From a bacterium (GTDB lineage: Bacteria > Cyanobacteriota > Vampirovibrionia > Gastranaerophilales > Gastranaerophilaceae): 5,247 nucleotides of DNA. The translations under genes were made by a program, and so were the position numbers. The notes beneath the pieces were generated by a model. The model did not search any database. It was not told where the DNA came from and was given only the letters and a program-made list of their open reading frames with translations. Positions 1-5,247 of the stretch are shown piece by piece. The first letter of the stretch is position 1. Each line of letters starts with the position of its first letter. The stretch spans positions 1-5,247 of the forward strand of contig JAFUUT010000347.1 of NCBI GenBank assembly GCA_017477685.1, read 5' to 3'.

Positions 1-252
1 AAAGAGAAGGTGCACTGGATTCAAAAGAAAATGAACTAAATAAAAGAGAAGGTGCACTGCTTCCAAAAGAAAATGAACTTAATGAAAGAGAACAGGGTCT
101 GGTTCCAAAAGAACAAGAACTCAGTGCGAAAGAACAAGAACTTCGTGCGAAAGAACGAAATCTCAGTGCAAAAGAACAAGAACTCAGTGCAGAAAAACAA
201 GACCTTGATGCAAGAAAAAAGGAACTTGCCGAATTAGAACAAGGCATAAGAA
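1..252 (+). repeat. 42-bp tandem repeats (two 21-bp heptad codon blocks each)
   Basis: Units start at 1, 43, 85, 127, 169 and, degenerate, 211. Units 1 and 2 match at 37 of 42 positions by eye; later units diverge but keep the pattern encoding K/R-E-x-x-L twice per unit. The array is in frame (42 = 14 codons), so unit gain or loss would keep the gene intact. It reaches the left window edge and probably continues beyond it. Confidence 0.85.
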
Positions 253-1121
253 ACAATACAAGACAAAAAGAAACAGAAGCAATTCGTGAAGAATTGAGAA
301 AAAGTGTCAGAACCGAATTAGAAGAGGAATTTGCTGAGCAATTTAAAAAAATTGCGCAAGAAAATAAAAAACTTGACCAGAGAGTAAGATCGATAGATGC
401 TTATGAAGAATTTAAACTGGAAGAAATTGCATCAAGAATCAGAACCCAATATAAAATTAATGATCCGGAAGTCAAGGTGTATGAGAATTACGGAGAACAA
501 ATGGTTGTAACCTCAAGGATGCTAAATAATCATAGTCATGTATTGCGAAATTGCTCAGATAATACCATAGTGAATCTTGTAGATGCAATGAAAGATAATA
601 ACGGGCACATCTCCGCTGAAATATTGAAAGCCACCGAAAATATTTTAAAAGCAAAAAAATATTGCTATGTCGATGATTTACCTGCTATGATCAAAGCCAT
701 TAAAGATGAATACGGCAGACTTGACAACGATAAGTATGGATTTTGTATAGCATTGTTAGCTATGCCCGGAACCTCTTTTTACACTGTTTTAGATAGTATG
801 ACAAAAAAATTTAAACTCACAGGAAATCCGGCTGAAAAATTAAAATGTCCGGAACCGTCTTTTGTTTCTCCGTATAAAATTTTAGTTTCTTATAATATGC
901 TTAAAGGCCGTTGGGAGAGTAGTAAGTATTGGAATAATATGACTTCAGGTTGTAATCAATCTTTAAATACAAAATTGGAATATTTAAGTATTGAAAAGAA
1001 AAAAGAATATATTGATGCTTTGGAGAAAACCCAATACTGGGCTCGTTATCACGATTGTGATACCGGAAATCGAACAAGCGAGGCTATATCAAAAGTAATA
1101 AGCAGGTTGCAAACTGACTAA
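3..1121 (+). CDS. Unrecognised repeat-rich helical / coiled-coil protein, 5' end outside window
   Basis: The frame is open from base 3 to the TAA at 1119-1121, giving 372 residues with no start in view; the real start lies upstream of the window. Residues 1-84 form twelve heptads with Leu (Ile in the last) at every seventh position (5, 12, 19 and so on to 82) and units such as KEQELSA. Only one position per heptad is regularly hydrophobic, and K/E pairs are abundant, so this may be a stable single helix as well as a coiled coil. Charged helix continues to about residue 150. Residues 155-372 look globular and helical, with six or so scattered Cys and a likely pair of 37-residue repeats at 192-265. 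No signal peptide or membrane segment is visible in the part present. A TTG at 294 is sometimes the longest apparent start, but it sits in the middle of the helix with no ribosome site and is not believable. I do not recognise the family; a structural or scaffold role is only a guess. Confidence 0.85.
   Translation, partial: REGALDSKENELNKREGALLPKENELNEREQGLVPKEQELSAKEQELRAKERNLSAKEQELSAEKQDLDARKKELAELEQGIRNNTRQKETEAIREELRKSVRTELEEEFAEQFKKIAQENKKLDQRVRSIDAYEEFKLEEIASRIRTQYKINDPEVKVYENYGEQMVVTSRMLNNHSHVLRNCSDNTIVNLVDAMKDNNGHISAEILKATENILKAKKYCYVDDLPAMIKAIKDEYGRLDNDKYGFCIALLAMPGTSFYTVLDSMTKKFKLTGNPAEKLKCPEPSFVSPYKILVSYNMLKGRWESSKYWNNMTSGCNQSLNTKLEYLSIEKKKEYIDALEKTQYWARYHDCDTGNRTSEAISKVISRLQTD
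576..797 (+). repeat. Probable pair of 37-residue protein repeats
   Basis: Residues 192-228 and 229-265 of the partial protein align without gaps. Both carry a hydrophobic pair, then xAxKDxxG, a hydrophobic residue two positions after the Gly, hydrophobic-Leu near position 23-24 and a Leu at position 35. Strict identity is low (about 6 of 37), so the resemblance is a pattern of hydrophobic and turn residues typical of helical hairpin repeats. No clear third copy was found. The two copies show no notable DNA similarity, so any duplication is old. Confidence 0.4.
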
Positions 1122-1163
1122 AATTTATAAATGGTAAGCTGTAAGTTCGGATAAATTCTAATA

Positions 1164-1199
1164 AAAAGGGAAATTTCAAAATTTTGAAATTTCCCTTTT
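1164..1199. terminator. Bidirectional intrinsic terminator, perfect 36-bp palindrome
   Basis: Bases 1164-1181 are exactly complementary to 1182-1199 with the centre at 1181/1182. The outer ends are A4 and T4 runs flanking a GGG/CCC clamp, so each strand ends its hairpin in a U-tract. It lies 42 bases after the stop of the left gene and 6 bases after the lysS stop, between two converging genes, and can end transcription of both. Confidence 0.85.
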
Positions 1200-1205
1200 A
1201 TAAGT

Positions 1206-2714
1206 TTATTTATTTAATTTTTTCAATGTCGGAAATGCGATTACATCACGAATTGATGGTGAATCTGTCAGTAACATTACAAGTCTGTCAATTCCCATGC
1301 CGAGTCCGCCCATCGGAGGAACACCATGTTCCAATGCGCAGATATAATCTTCATCAATAGGCATTGCTTCATCATCACCCTCTGCTTTTGCCTTCATCTG
1401 GGCTTCAAATCTCGCTCTCTGGTCGATTGGGTCTGTAAGTTCAGAAAAAGCATTATCTATTTCCCATCCGTTGATTCTTGTTTCAAATCTTTCGGTTAAT
1501 CTTGGGTTGTTTCTGTGAACTTTTGCAAGCGGTGAGATTTCACGAGGGTAATCATAAATATGGATAGGTTGAATCAAGTTTGGTTCAACTTTTTCTTCAA
1601 ATACTTTTTCTACAACCTGACCCCAATTTGAACATTCTTCAGTATCAATGTGCAAGTTTTGAGCTGCTTTTATTGCTTCTTCGAATGTTTCAATTTTATT
1701 AAAGTCTATTCCTGTCGCTTCTTCAACCGCACCGAGCATTGTTTTTCTGTCCCAAGGCGGGGTTAAGTCTATTTCGTTTTCTCCGTATTTGATTTTAGTT
1801 GTCCCAAGAACTTCTTGAGCAACGTATGCAACAAGTTCCTCAATCAAATCCATCATATCAAAGTAATCTACATATGCTTGATAAAGTTCAATCATAGTAA
1901 ATTCCGGATTGTGGCGGGTATCAATACCTTCGTTTCTGAAAGAACGGTTAATCTCAAATATAGCTTCGCTGACTCCGCCTACCATCAATCGTTTTAGATA
2001 TAATTCCGGTGCAATTCTCAAATACATGTCCATATCTAAAGTGTTATGATGAGTAATAAACGGTTTTGCATTTGCACCGCCTGCTTGTGGGTGCAGCATT
2101 GGAGTTTCAACTTCCATAAACCCTTTATTAATCAAAAATTCTCTTATCTTCTGTATTATTAAACTTCTTTTTTGAAAAGTCTTTCTAACGTCTTCATTCG
2201 TAATCATATCAACGTATCTTTGACGATATTTTGTTTCAACATCAGTCAAGCCGTGGAATTTCTCAGGCAAAGGCAATAATGATTTTGACAGTACTTCTAA
2301 AGAGGTAGATTTTATTGTAAGTTCTCCTCTCGGAGTTCTGCGGACTGTACCCTCAAAACCAACAATATCACCAATATCAATAGTTTTTAATGTTTTTAAA
2401 TTTTCTTCGTTTAAATTCTCTTTGTGTGAAAAAACTTGTATCTTGCCTGAAGCATCTACAAGGTCAATGAACATTCCGCTGTTGCGAACCGCCATAACAC
2501 GTCCTGCAACTTTATAACTGTCGGTTGTTTCTTCGCCTACCGGCAAATCTGCATATTTATCTTGCAAATCTTGAGCCATAATAGTCTTTTCATATTTATA
2601 AGGATATGGGTTTAATCCTCTTTCTCTCAAACTGTTTGCTTTTTCAATTCTGATTTGGCGAATTCTGTCTTGTGAAGAACCCGTTTCATTTGCTAATTCT
2701 TTAATTTCTGCCAT
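1206..2714 (-). CDS. lysS: Lysyl-tRNA synthetase, class II
   Basis: Charges tRNA-Lys with lysine using ATP, in the cytoplasm. The 502-residue product is full length for bacterial LysRS. An N-terminal helical extension leads into an OB-fold anticodon-binding domain (about 67-145, with VAGRVMAVRNSGMFIDL). The catalytic domain follows with the three class II signatures: motif 1 around GFMEVETPML (198-207), motif 2 FRNEGIDTRHNPEFT (259-273) and motif 3 GLGMGIDRLVMLLT (470-483). LysRS-specific stretches are GGANAKPF (212-219), the YLRIAPELYLKRLMVGG segment (231-247) and the terminal IRDVIAFPTLK. The ATG at 2714 has an AGAGGAA ribosome site six bases upstream. It is transcribed away from the FAD dehydrogenase and toward the left gene, and appears monocistronic. 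The leader is too short for a T-box. No residue appears missing. Confidence 0.98.
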   Translation of the reverse strand: MAEIKELANETGSSQDRIRQIRIEKANSLRERGLNPYPYKYEKTIMAQDLQDKYADLPVGEETTDSYKVAGRVMAVRNSGMFIDLVDASGKIQVFSHKENLNEENLKTLKTIDIGDIVGFEGTVRRTPRGELTIKSTSLEVLSKSLLPLPEKFHGLTDVETKYRQRYVDMITNEDVRKTFQKRSLIIQKIREFLINKGFMEVETPMLHPQAGGANAKPFITHHNTLDMDMYLRIAPELYLKRLMVGGVSEAIFEINRSFRNEGIDTRHNPEFTMIELYQAYVDYFDMMDLIEELVAYVAQEVLGTTKIKYGENEIDLTPPWDRKTMLGAVEEATGIDFNKIETFEEAIKAAQNLHIDTEECSNWGQVVEKVFEEKVEPNLIQPIHIYDYPREISPLAKVHRNNPRLTERFETRINGWEIDNAFSELTDPIDQRARFEAQMKAKAEGDDEAMPIDEDYICALEHGVPPMGGLGMGIDRLVMLLTDSPSIRDVIAFPTLKKLNK

Positions 2715-2720
2715 TTATTT

Positions 2721-2727
2721 TTCCTCT
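2721..2727 (-). promoter_or_regulatory. Shine-Dalgarno site of lysS
   Basis: AGAGGAA on the minus strand, six bases before the ATG at 2714. It supports that start. Confidence 0.75.
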
Positions 2728-2745
2728 TTTTCGTTTTCTTGTTCA

Positions 2746-2760
2746 CTCTCTATGTGAGAG
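2746..2760. other. Small inverted repeat in the lysS leader
   Basis: CTCTC, a five-base loop TATGT, then GAGAG. It lies about 20 bases upstream of the lysS ribosome site. The stem is only five pairs and no U-tract follows, so it may be chance or a weak leader hairpin. Confidence 0.2.
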
Positions 2761-2777
2761 GGTCAGGTTAAGGTTGT

Positions 2778-2825
2778 ATTATCCCTTGCTACTTTTCTAT
2801 CCTAACACAAAAATTAATTTATCAA
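2778..2825 (-). promoter_or_regulatory. Candidate promoter region of lysS
   Basis: Read on the minus strand, TTGATA (2820-2825) stands 15 bases from an extended -10, TGT-TAGGAT (hexamer at 2799-2804). A second -10-like hexamer, GATAAT (2778-2783), lies further downstream but has no good -35 at the usual distance. Either would leave a leader of roughly 55-80 bases before the lysS ATG. The spacing is short or the partner hexamer weak, so the exact promoter is uncertain. Confidence 0.35.
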
Positions 2826-2835
2826 AATTTTAGAT

Positions 2836-2864
2836 TTGTAATTATTTTTTGTTTAAGCTAAACT
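2836..2864 (+). promoter_or_regulatory. Candidate promoter of the FAD dehydrogenase gene
   Basis: TTGTAA (2836-2841) and TAAACT (2859-2864) each match four of six consensus bases and have an ideal 17-base spacer. Transcription would begin near 2871, giving a leader of about 26 bases that contains the AGGGAG ribosome site. In such AT-rich DNA, chance matches are common. Confidence 0.4.
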
Positions 2865-2883
2865 GAAAAAGCTTGAGAAAATT

Positions 2884-2889
2884 AGGGAG
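2884..2889 (+). promoter_or_regulatory. Shine-Dalgarno site deciding the FAD dehydrogenase start
   Basis: AGGGAG stands seven bases before the ATG at 2897. It selects that ATG over the in-frame TTG at 2873, which has no ribosome site and sits at the expected transcription start. Confidence 0.75.
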
Positions 2890-2896
2890 ACAGAAA

Positions 2897-4273
2897 ATGT
2901 ATAATGTAGCGATAATTGGAGCTGGCCCTGCGGGTATTTTTGCAGCTTTGGAAATAATGAAACTAAAACCTGATTGGAAAGTGGTTTTAATTGAAAAAGG
3001 TCAAAGAATTGAAACCCGTAAATGCCCTTTGCGCCAAGGTTCTCCAAAATGTGTAAACTGCAAAAAATGCGGTTTGTTATGCGGATGGGGAGGAGCAGGT
3101 GCATTTTCTGACGGAAAATTAACTTTAACTCCTGATGTCGGAGGACATTTAGCGGAATATATTTCAAGAAAACAAGCTGAAGATTTGATAACTTATGCTG
3201 ATGATATTTATTTGAAATACGGTGCAACGGATGAAGTTTTCGGAACTGACAGAAAAGTTTTTGAAGAACTCGAACATCAGGCTGTACTTGCTGAGTTAAA
3301 GCTGGTTCACTCTCCTGTAAGGCATTTGGGAACAGAAAGAAGTTTGGATGTTCTTAAAAATATGCAGGATTATTTGGATGGCAGAATTACTATTATGAAT
3401 AATGTCGCTGCAAAATCTTTGATAGTTCAATGCGAACAGGTCAAAGGTATTGAGCTTGATAATGGTGAAGTTATTTCTGCTGAATATACAATTATAGCTC
3501 CGGGTAGAGAAGGAGCAGATTGGCTTACTCAAGAATTTGCAAAACATAAAATTGGTATGGTTAACAATGCTGTAGATGTTGGTGTTCGTGTTGAACTTCC
3601 TGCTCCTGTGTTTGAACCGTTGACTTCAAAACTTTATGAATCAAAACTTATATACCATTCTCCGACATTTGGGGACGAGGTTCGTACCTTCTGTATGAAC
3701 CCGAACGGTGAAGTTGTGCAGGAAAATTATTCCGGTATTGCTACTGTTAACGGTCATAGTTATGCGAATTACAAAACTCCTAATACAAATTTTGCGCTTT
3801 TGGTTAGTGAAAAGTTTACGGAACCGTTTAAAGAACCTATTCAATATGGTCAACATATTGCGCGTCTTGCCAATATGCTTGGCGGAGGTATCTTAGTTCA
3901 AAGATTCGGAGATTTACTCGAAGGCCGTCGTTCTACCCCAGAAAGAATATCTTCAAGCGTTATTACTCCGACTCTTGCTTGTGCAACTCCTGGGGATTTG
4001 AGTCTTGTTATTCCGTACAGACAAATGACAAGTATTATTGAAATGCTCAAAGCTCTTGATAAACTTTGTCCGGGTACAGCATCAAGATATACACTGCTTT
4101 ACGGTATTGAAGTTAAATTCTACTCCGCTCGTGTAAAATTGACAAATGAACTTGAAACCGAAGGGGTAAGAAACTTGTTTACAATCGGCGACGGCGCCGG
4201 TGTAACAAGGGGACTTTTACAGGCTTCCGCTTCAGGTGTTTATGTCGCTCGCACTATTTGTGCCAGGGGGTAG
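2897..4273 (+). CDS. NAD(P)/FAD-dependent oxidoreductase, COG2509-type FAD dehydrogenase
   Basis: A soluble flavoprotein of 458 residues, judged to belong to the uncharacterised FAD-dependent dehydrogenase family COG2509; its substrate is unknown. The FAD-binding Rossmann motif GAGPAG is at 8-13, with the acidic end of strand 2 at VVLIEKG (29-35). Cys 43, 52, 55, 58 and 62 precede the family segment GWGGAGAFSDGKL (63-75). PGREGADW (202-209) and GRRST with PGDLSLVIPYR are further family-like stretches, and GDGAGVTRGLLQASASG (431-447) is the C-terminal flavin-contact motif. The start is the ATG at 2897, which puts the Rossmann motif close to the N-terminus as usual; an in-frame TTG at 2873 would add only eight residues. 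It seems monocistronic, divergent from lysS and convergent with the small secreted protein gene. The CX2CX2CX3C spacing at 52-62 could bind an iron-sulfur cluster, which is inference. No frameshift or missing core motif was seen. Confidence 0.9.
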   Translation: MYNVAIIGAGPAGIFAALEIMKLKPDWKVVLIEKGQRIETRKCPLRQGSPKCVNCKKCGLLCGWGGAGAFSDGKLTLTPDVGGHLAEYISRKQAEDLITYADDIYLKYGATDEVFGTDRKVFEELEHQAVLAELKLVHSPVRHLGTERSLDVLKNMQDYLDGRITIMNNVAAKSLIVQCEQVKGIELDNGEVISAEYTIIAPGREGADWLTQEFAKHKIGMVNNAVDVGVRVELPAPVFEPLTSKLYESKLIYHSPTFGDEVRTFCMNPNGEVVQENYSGIATVNGHSYANYKTPNTNFALLVSEKFTEPFKEPIQYGQHIARLANMLGGGILVQRFGDLLEGRRSTPERISSSVITPTLACATPGDLSLVIPYRQMTSIIEMLKALDKLCPGTASRYTLLYGIEVKFYSARVKLTNELETEGVRNLFTIGDGAGVTRGLLQASASGVYVARTICARG

Positions 4274-4347
4274 GGGTAAATAGTTATTCTCTAATTGTGC
4301 GATTTCTTTCTAGTACTGTGTAATATGAGTTGGTATACATATTATCT

Positions 4348-4377
4348 AAGAATGATACGATTATACGTATCATTCTT
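4348..4377. terminator. Hairpin between convergent genes, likely bidirectional terminator
   Basis: Bases 4348-4359 pair perfectly with 4366-4377 (12 pairs), with a six-base loop ATTATA. It lies 74 bases after the stop of the FAD dehydrogenase and 23 bases past the stop of the minus-strand gene. The trailing T-runs are short and interrupted on both strands, so termination may be less efficient than at the left palindrome. Confidence 0.65.
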
Positions 4378-4400
4378 TATTATAATATTCTTCAACACTT

Positions 4401-4703
4401 TTATCTTGGCTGACACATTCCGAATGCACAATTTGCTGCAGGATTTAGTATAGGAAAGCCGTTTCTAAAAGATGAAGGAGAAGATATTGCCGGAATTTGG
4501 TACATTCTGATTAAATCTTCCCTGTTACTTTGTTCTTGCTCAAGGGTGTTGTTTGTGTCTGTTGTATTTACCCCGACTCCCAAACTTGATGCAGCGCCTG
4601 TGCATACGGAATCTGTTTTGAGCTTATCTAAAGGGCAAGCTCCGTAAGCTGATAGTGAAATTCCGAAACTAAACAATACAAATAAAGTAAAAATCTTTTT
4701 CAT
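4401..4703 (-). CDS. Small secreted protein with four cysteines, function unknown
   Basis: A 100-residue product. Residues 1-22 form a classic Sec signal peptide: MKK, a hydrophobic core (IFTLFVLFSFGISLSA) and a cleavage region ending YGA before Cys23. Cleavage after Ala22 by signal peptidase I would leave a mature chain of about 78 residues. Cys23 directly after the cut also raises a lipoprotein reading, but Tyr at -3 is a poor lipobox. The mature part has Cys 23, 34, 92 and 97, one pair at each end, with a Thr/Asn/Gln-rich polar middle (about 45-60) and a C-terminal NCAFGMC. Two disulfides are possible if it reaches an oxidising compartment. An AAGGAG ribosome site stands seven bases before the ATG, so the gene is very likely real. 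I do not recognise a family. Confidence 0.8.
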   Translation of the reverse strand: MKKIFTLFVLFSFGISLSAYGACPLDKLKTDSVCTGAASSLGVGVNTTDTNNTLEQEQSNREDLIRMYQIPAISSPSSFRNGFPILNPAANCAFGMCQPR

Positions 4704-4710
4704 AAATTTT

Positions 4711-4716
4711 CTCCTT
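4711..4716 (-). promoter_or_regulatory. Shine-Dalgarno site of the small secreted protein
   Basis: AAGGAG on the minus strand, seven bases before the ATG at 4703. It is a strong site that confirms the short gene and its start. Confidence 0.8.
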
Positions 4717-4762
4717 TTTCATATTATTTAATTTGATTTTTATAATTTTATCCGCAAATATA

Positions 4763-4791
4763 TTTATAATATGGTTAATTCTAACGGACAA
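4763..4791 (-). promoter_or_regulatory. Candidate promoter of the small secreted protein gene
   Basis: On the minus strand, TTGTCC (4786-4791, four of six) and TATAAA (4763-4768, five of six) are separated by 17 bases. Transcription would start near 4756, leaving a leader of about 53 bases. The -35 hexamer lies within the last codons of the ykgJ-like gene, so the small gene can be expressed on its own. Confidence 0.5.
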
Positions 4792-5206
4792 TTTTTTTAT
4801 TTTGTTTTTTCTCTATTTTATTTAAAACTTCTTTAAAAGTTACAATAGGTTCCATTTTGTATCCGCATTTATCAGAGAGAGTTCCGCCCATTGCAAAAAG
4901 TTCTTCTTGCGGGTATCTTCTGCAAATCCCCGGACGACGAAAGTGAATTTTGCACCTCTTTGTTTCAGGATCAAGATGTGTACATTCAAATATTAAACCC
5001 AATTCATCTTTGCCAATTATTTTCAGTCCGGAATAAAAACTAAACAAACATTGCAATTTTTCAAACTCTTTTTCGTCCTGTAAAACGTGTTTGAAGTGTT
5101 TTACATAAATATGAGTGCAGCACTCTCCGCAGCCTTTGCATTTGCCTGTTCTAATGTAGTGCTTTTTTAATATTTTTGACAGTATAAATCGCTTTAATTT
5201 ATTCAT
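4781..5206 (-). CDS. YkgJ-family cysteine-cluster protein (CxxCxxCC)
   Basis: A 141-residue protein of the YkgJ / zinc- or iron-chelating family (PF03692, by recognition of motifs). The signature CKGCGECC is at 23-30 after a short basic, amphipathic N-terminus. Further Cys at 53, 75, 85, 95 and 114 include the typical second part, CKIHFRRPGICRRYP (85-99). The family is thought to bind a metal through these cysteines; the biochemical role is unsettled. The tail (from about 125) is Lys-rich. The ATG at 5206 is fixed by an in-frame TAG at 5216-5218 and by the absence of another ATG, GTG or TTG before the signature. No Shine-Dalgarno site precedes it, unlike the other genes here. It lies 77 bases upstream of the small secreted protein gene on the same strand; a shared transcript is possible but the downstream gene has its own promoter candidate. 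Confidence 0.9.
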   Translation of the reverse strand: MNKLKRFILSKILKKHYIRTGKCKGCGECCTHIYVKHFKHVLQDEKEFEKLQCLFSFYSGLKIIGKDELGLIFECTHLDPETKRCKIHFRRPGICRRYPQEELFAMGGTLSDKCGYKMEPIVTFKEVLNKIEKKQNKKIVR

Positions 5207-5247
5207 AATAATATTCTAGTATTAATATATTAAATTTTTATTGTTAA

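Noticed and set aside
52..237. Open plus-strand frame over the 42-bp repeats encoding KNKNSV-like repeats.
   Set aside because: Repeat units that are multiples of three keep a second frame stop-free by default. The frame with regular Leu heptads is open much further in both directions, and this one has no ribosome site.
472..654. Minus-strand open frame inside the left gene.
   Set aside because: Antisense shadow of a longer coherent coding frame, without ribosome site or recognisable product.
1815..1997. Plus-strand open frame within lysS.
   Set aside because: It is antisense to the motif 2 region of lysS and has no supporting signals.
2715..2896. Possible T-box or riboswitch in the lysS / FAD dehydrogenase intergenic region.
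   Set aside because: The lysS leader is under roughly 100 bases, with only a five-pair hairpin and no terminator/antiterminator arrangement or T-box-like sequence visible.
2853..3227. Minus-strand open frame of about 124 codons opposite the start of the FAD dehydrogenase gene.
   Set aside because: It lies opposite the conserved Rossmann and Cys-cluster codons, has no recognisable domain or ribosome site, and is a shadow of the real gene.
3296..3896. Several short open frames on both strands inside the FAD dehydrogenase gene.
   Set aside because: All overlap a well-conserved coding frame, lack ribosome sites and show no family motif.
4401..4703. Lipoprotein reading with Cys23 as the lipidated residue.
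   Set aside because: The residues before the Cys are Tyr-Gly-Ala; Tyr at -3 does not fit a usual lipobox, so ordinary signal peptidase I cleavage is preferred, though lipidation is not excluded.

Overview
The window is AT-rich bacterial DNA carrying five protein-coding genes. One runs off the left edge; the other four are complete. No rRNA, tRNA, CRISPR array, insertion sequence or phage gene was seen, and no gene-free stretch exceeds about 185 bases. Codon use is strongly A/T-ending, Shine-Dalgarno sites are of the AGGAG type, and one small protein carries a Sec signal peptide. These traits, with an anaerobe-type FAD dehydrogenase, would fit a gut anaerobe such as a Gastranaerophilales/Vampirovibrionia (Melainabacteria) or Clostridia-like lineage. 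That placement is an inference from general impression and is not proven by any marker here.

Left region (1-1205): the 3' part of a plus-strand gene for an unrecognised protein. Its visible N-terminal part is a highly regular, charged heptad array encoded by 42-bp tandem repeats. A long helix follows, then a mostly helical C-terminal domain with a probable pair of 37-residue repeats. The frame is open to the window edge, so the true start lies outside. The gene ends head-on against lysS, and a perfect 36-bp palindrome between them should terminate transcription from both sides.

Middle region (1206-4273): lysS, a class II lysyl-tRNA synthetase on the minus strand, is transcribed divergently from a plus-strand FAD-dependent dehydrogenase of the COG2509 type. 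A 182-bp intergenic region holds promoter candidates for both. The dehydrogenase has a Rossmann FAD site at its N-terminus, a four-cysteine cluster beside the conserved GWGGAGAFSDGKL segment, and a C-terminal GDGAG flavin motif.

Right region (4274-5247): a second hairpin separates the dehydrogenase from two minus-strand genes. The first met on the plus-strand map encodes a short secreted protein with four cysteines. The one upstream of it in transcription order encodes a YkgJ-family CxxCxxCC protein. A good sigma-70-type promoter for the secreted protein overlaps the end of the ykgJ-like gene, so the two need not form a single operon.

No obvious defence, mobile or biosynthetic system is present. 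The least ordinary features are the repeat-built coiled-coil gene at the left edge, the cysteine cluster in the dehydrogenase, and the small cysteine-containing secreted protein.
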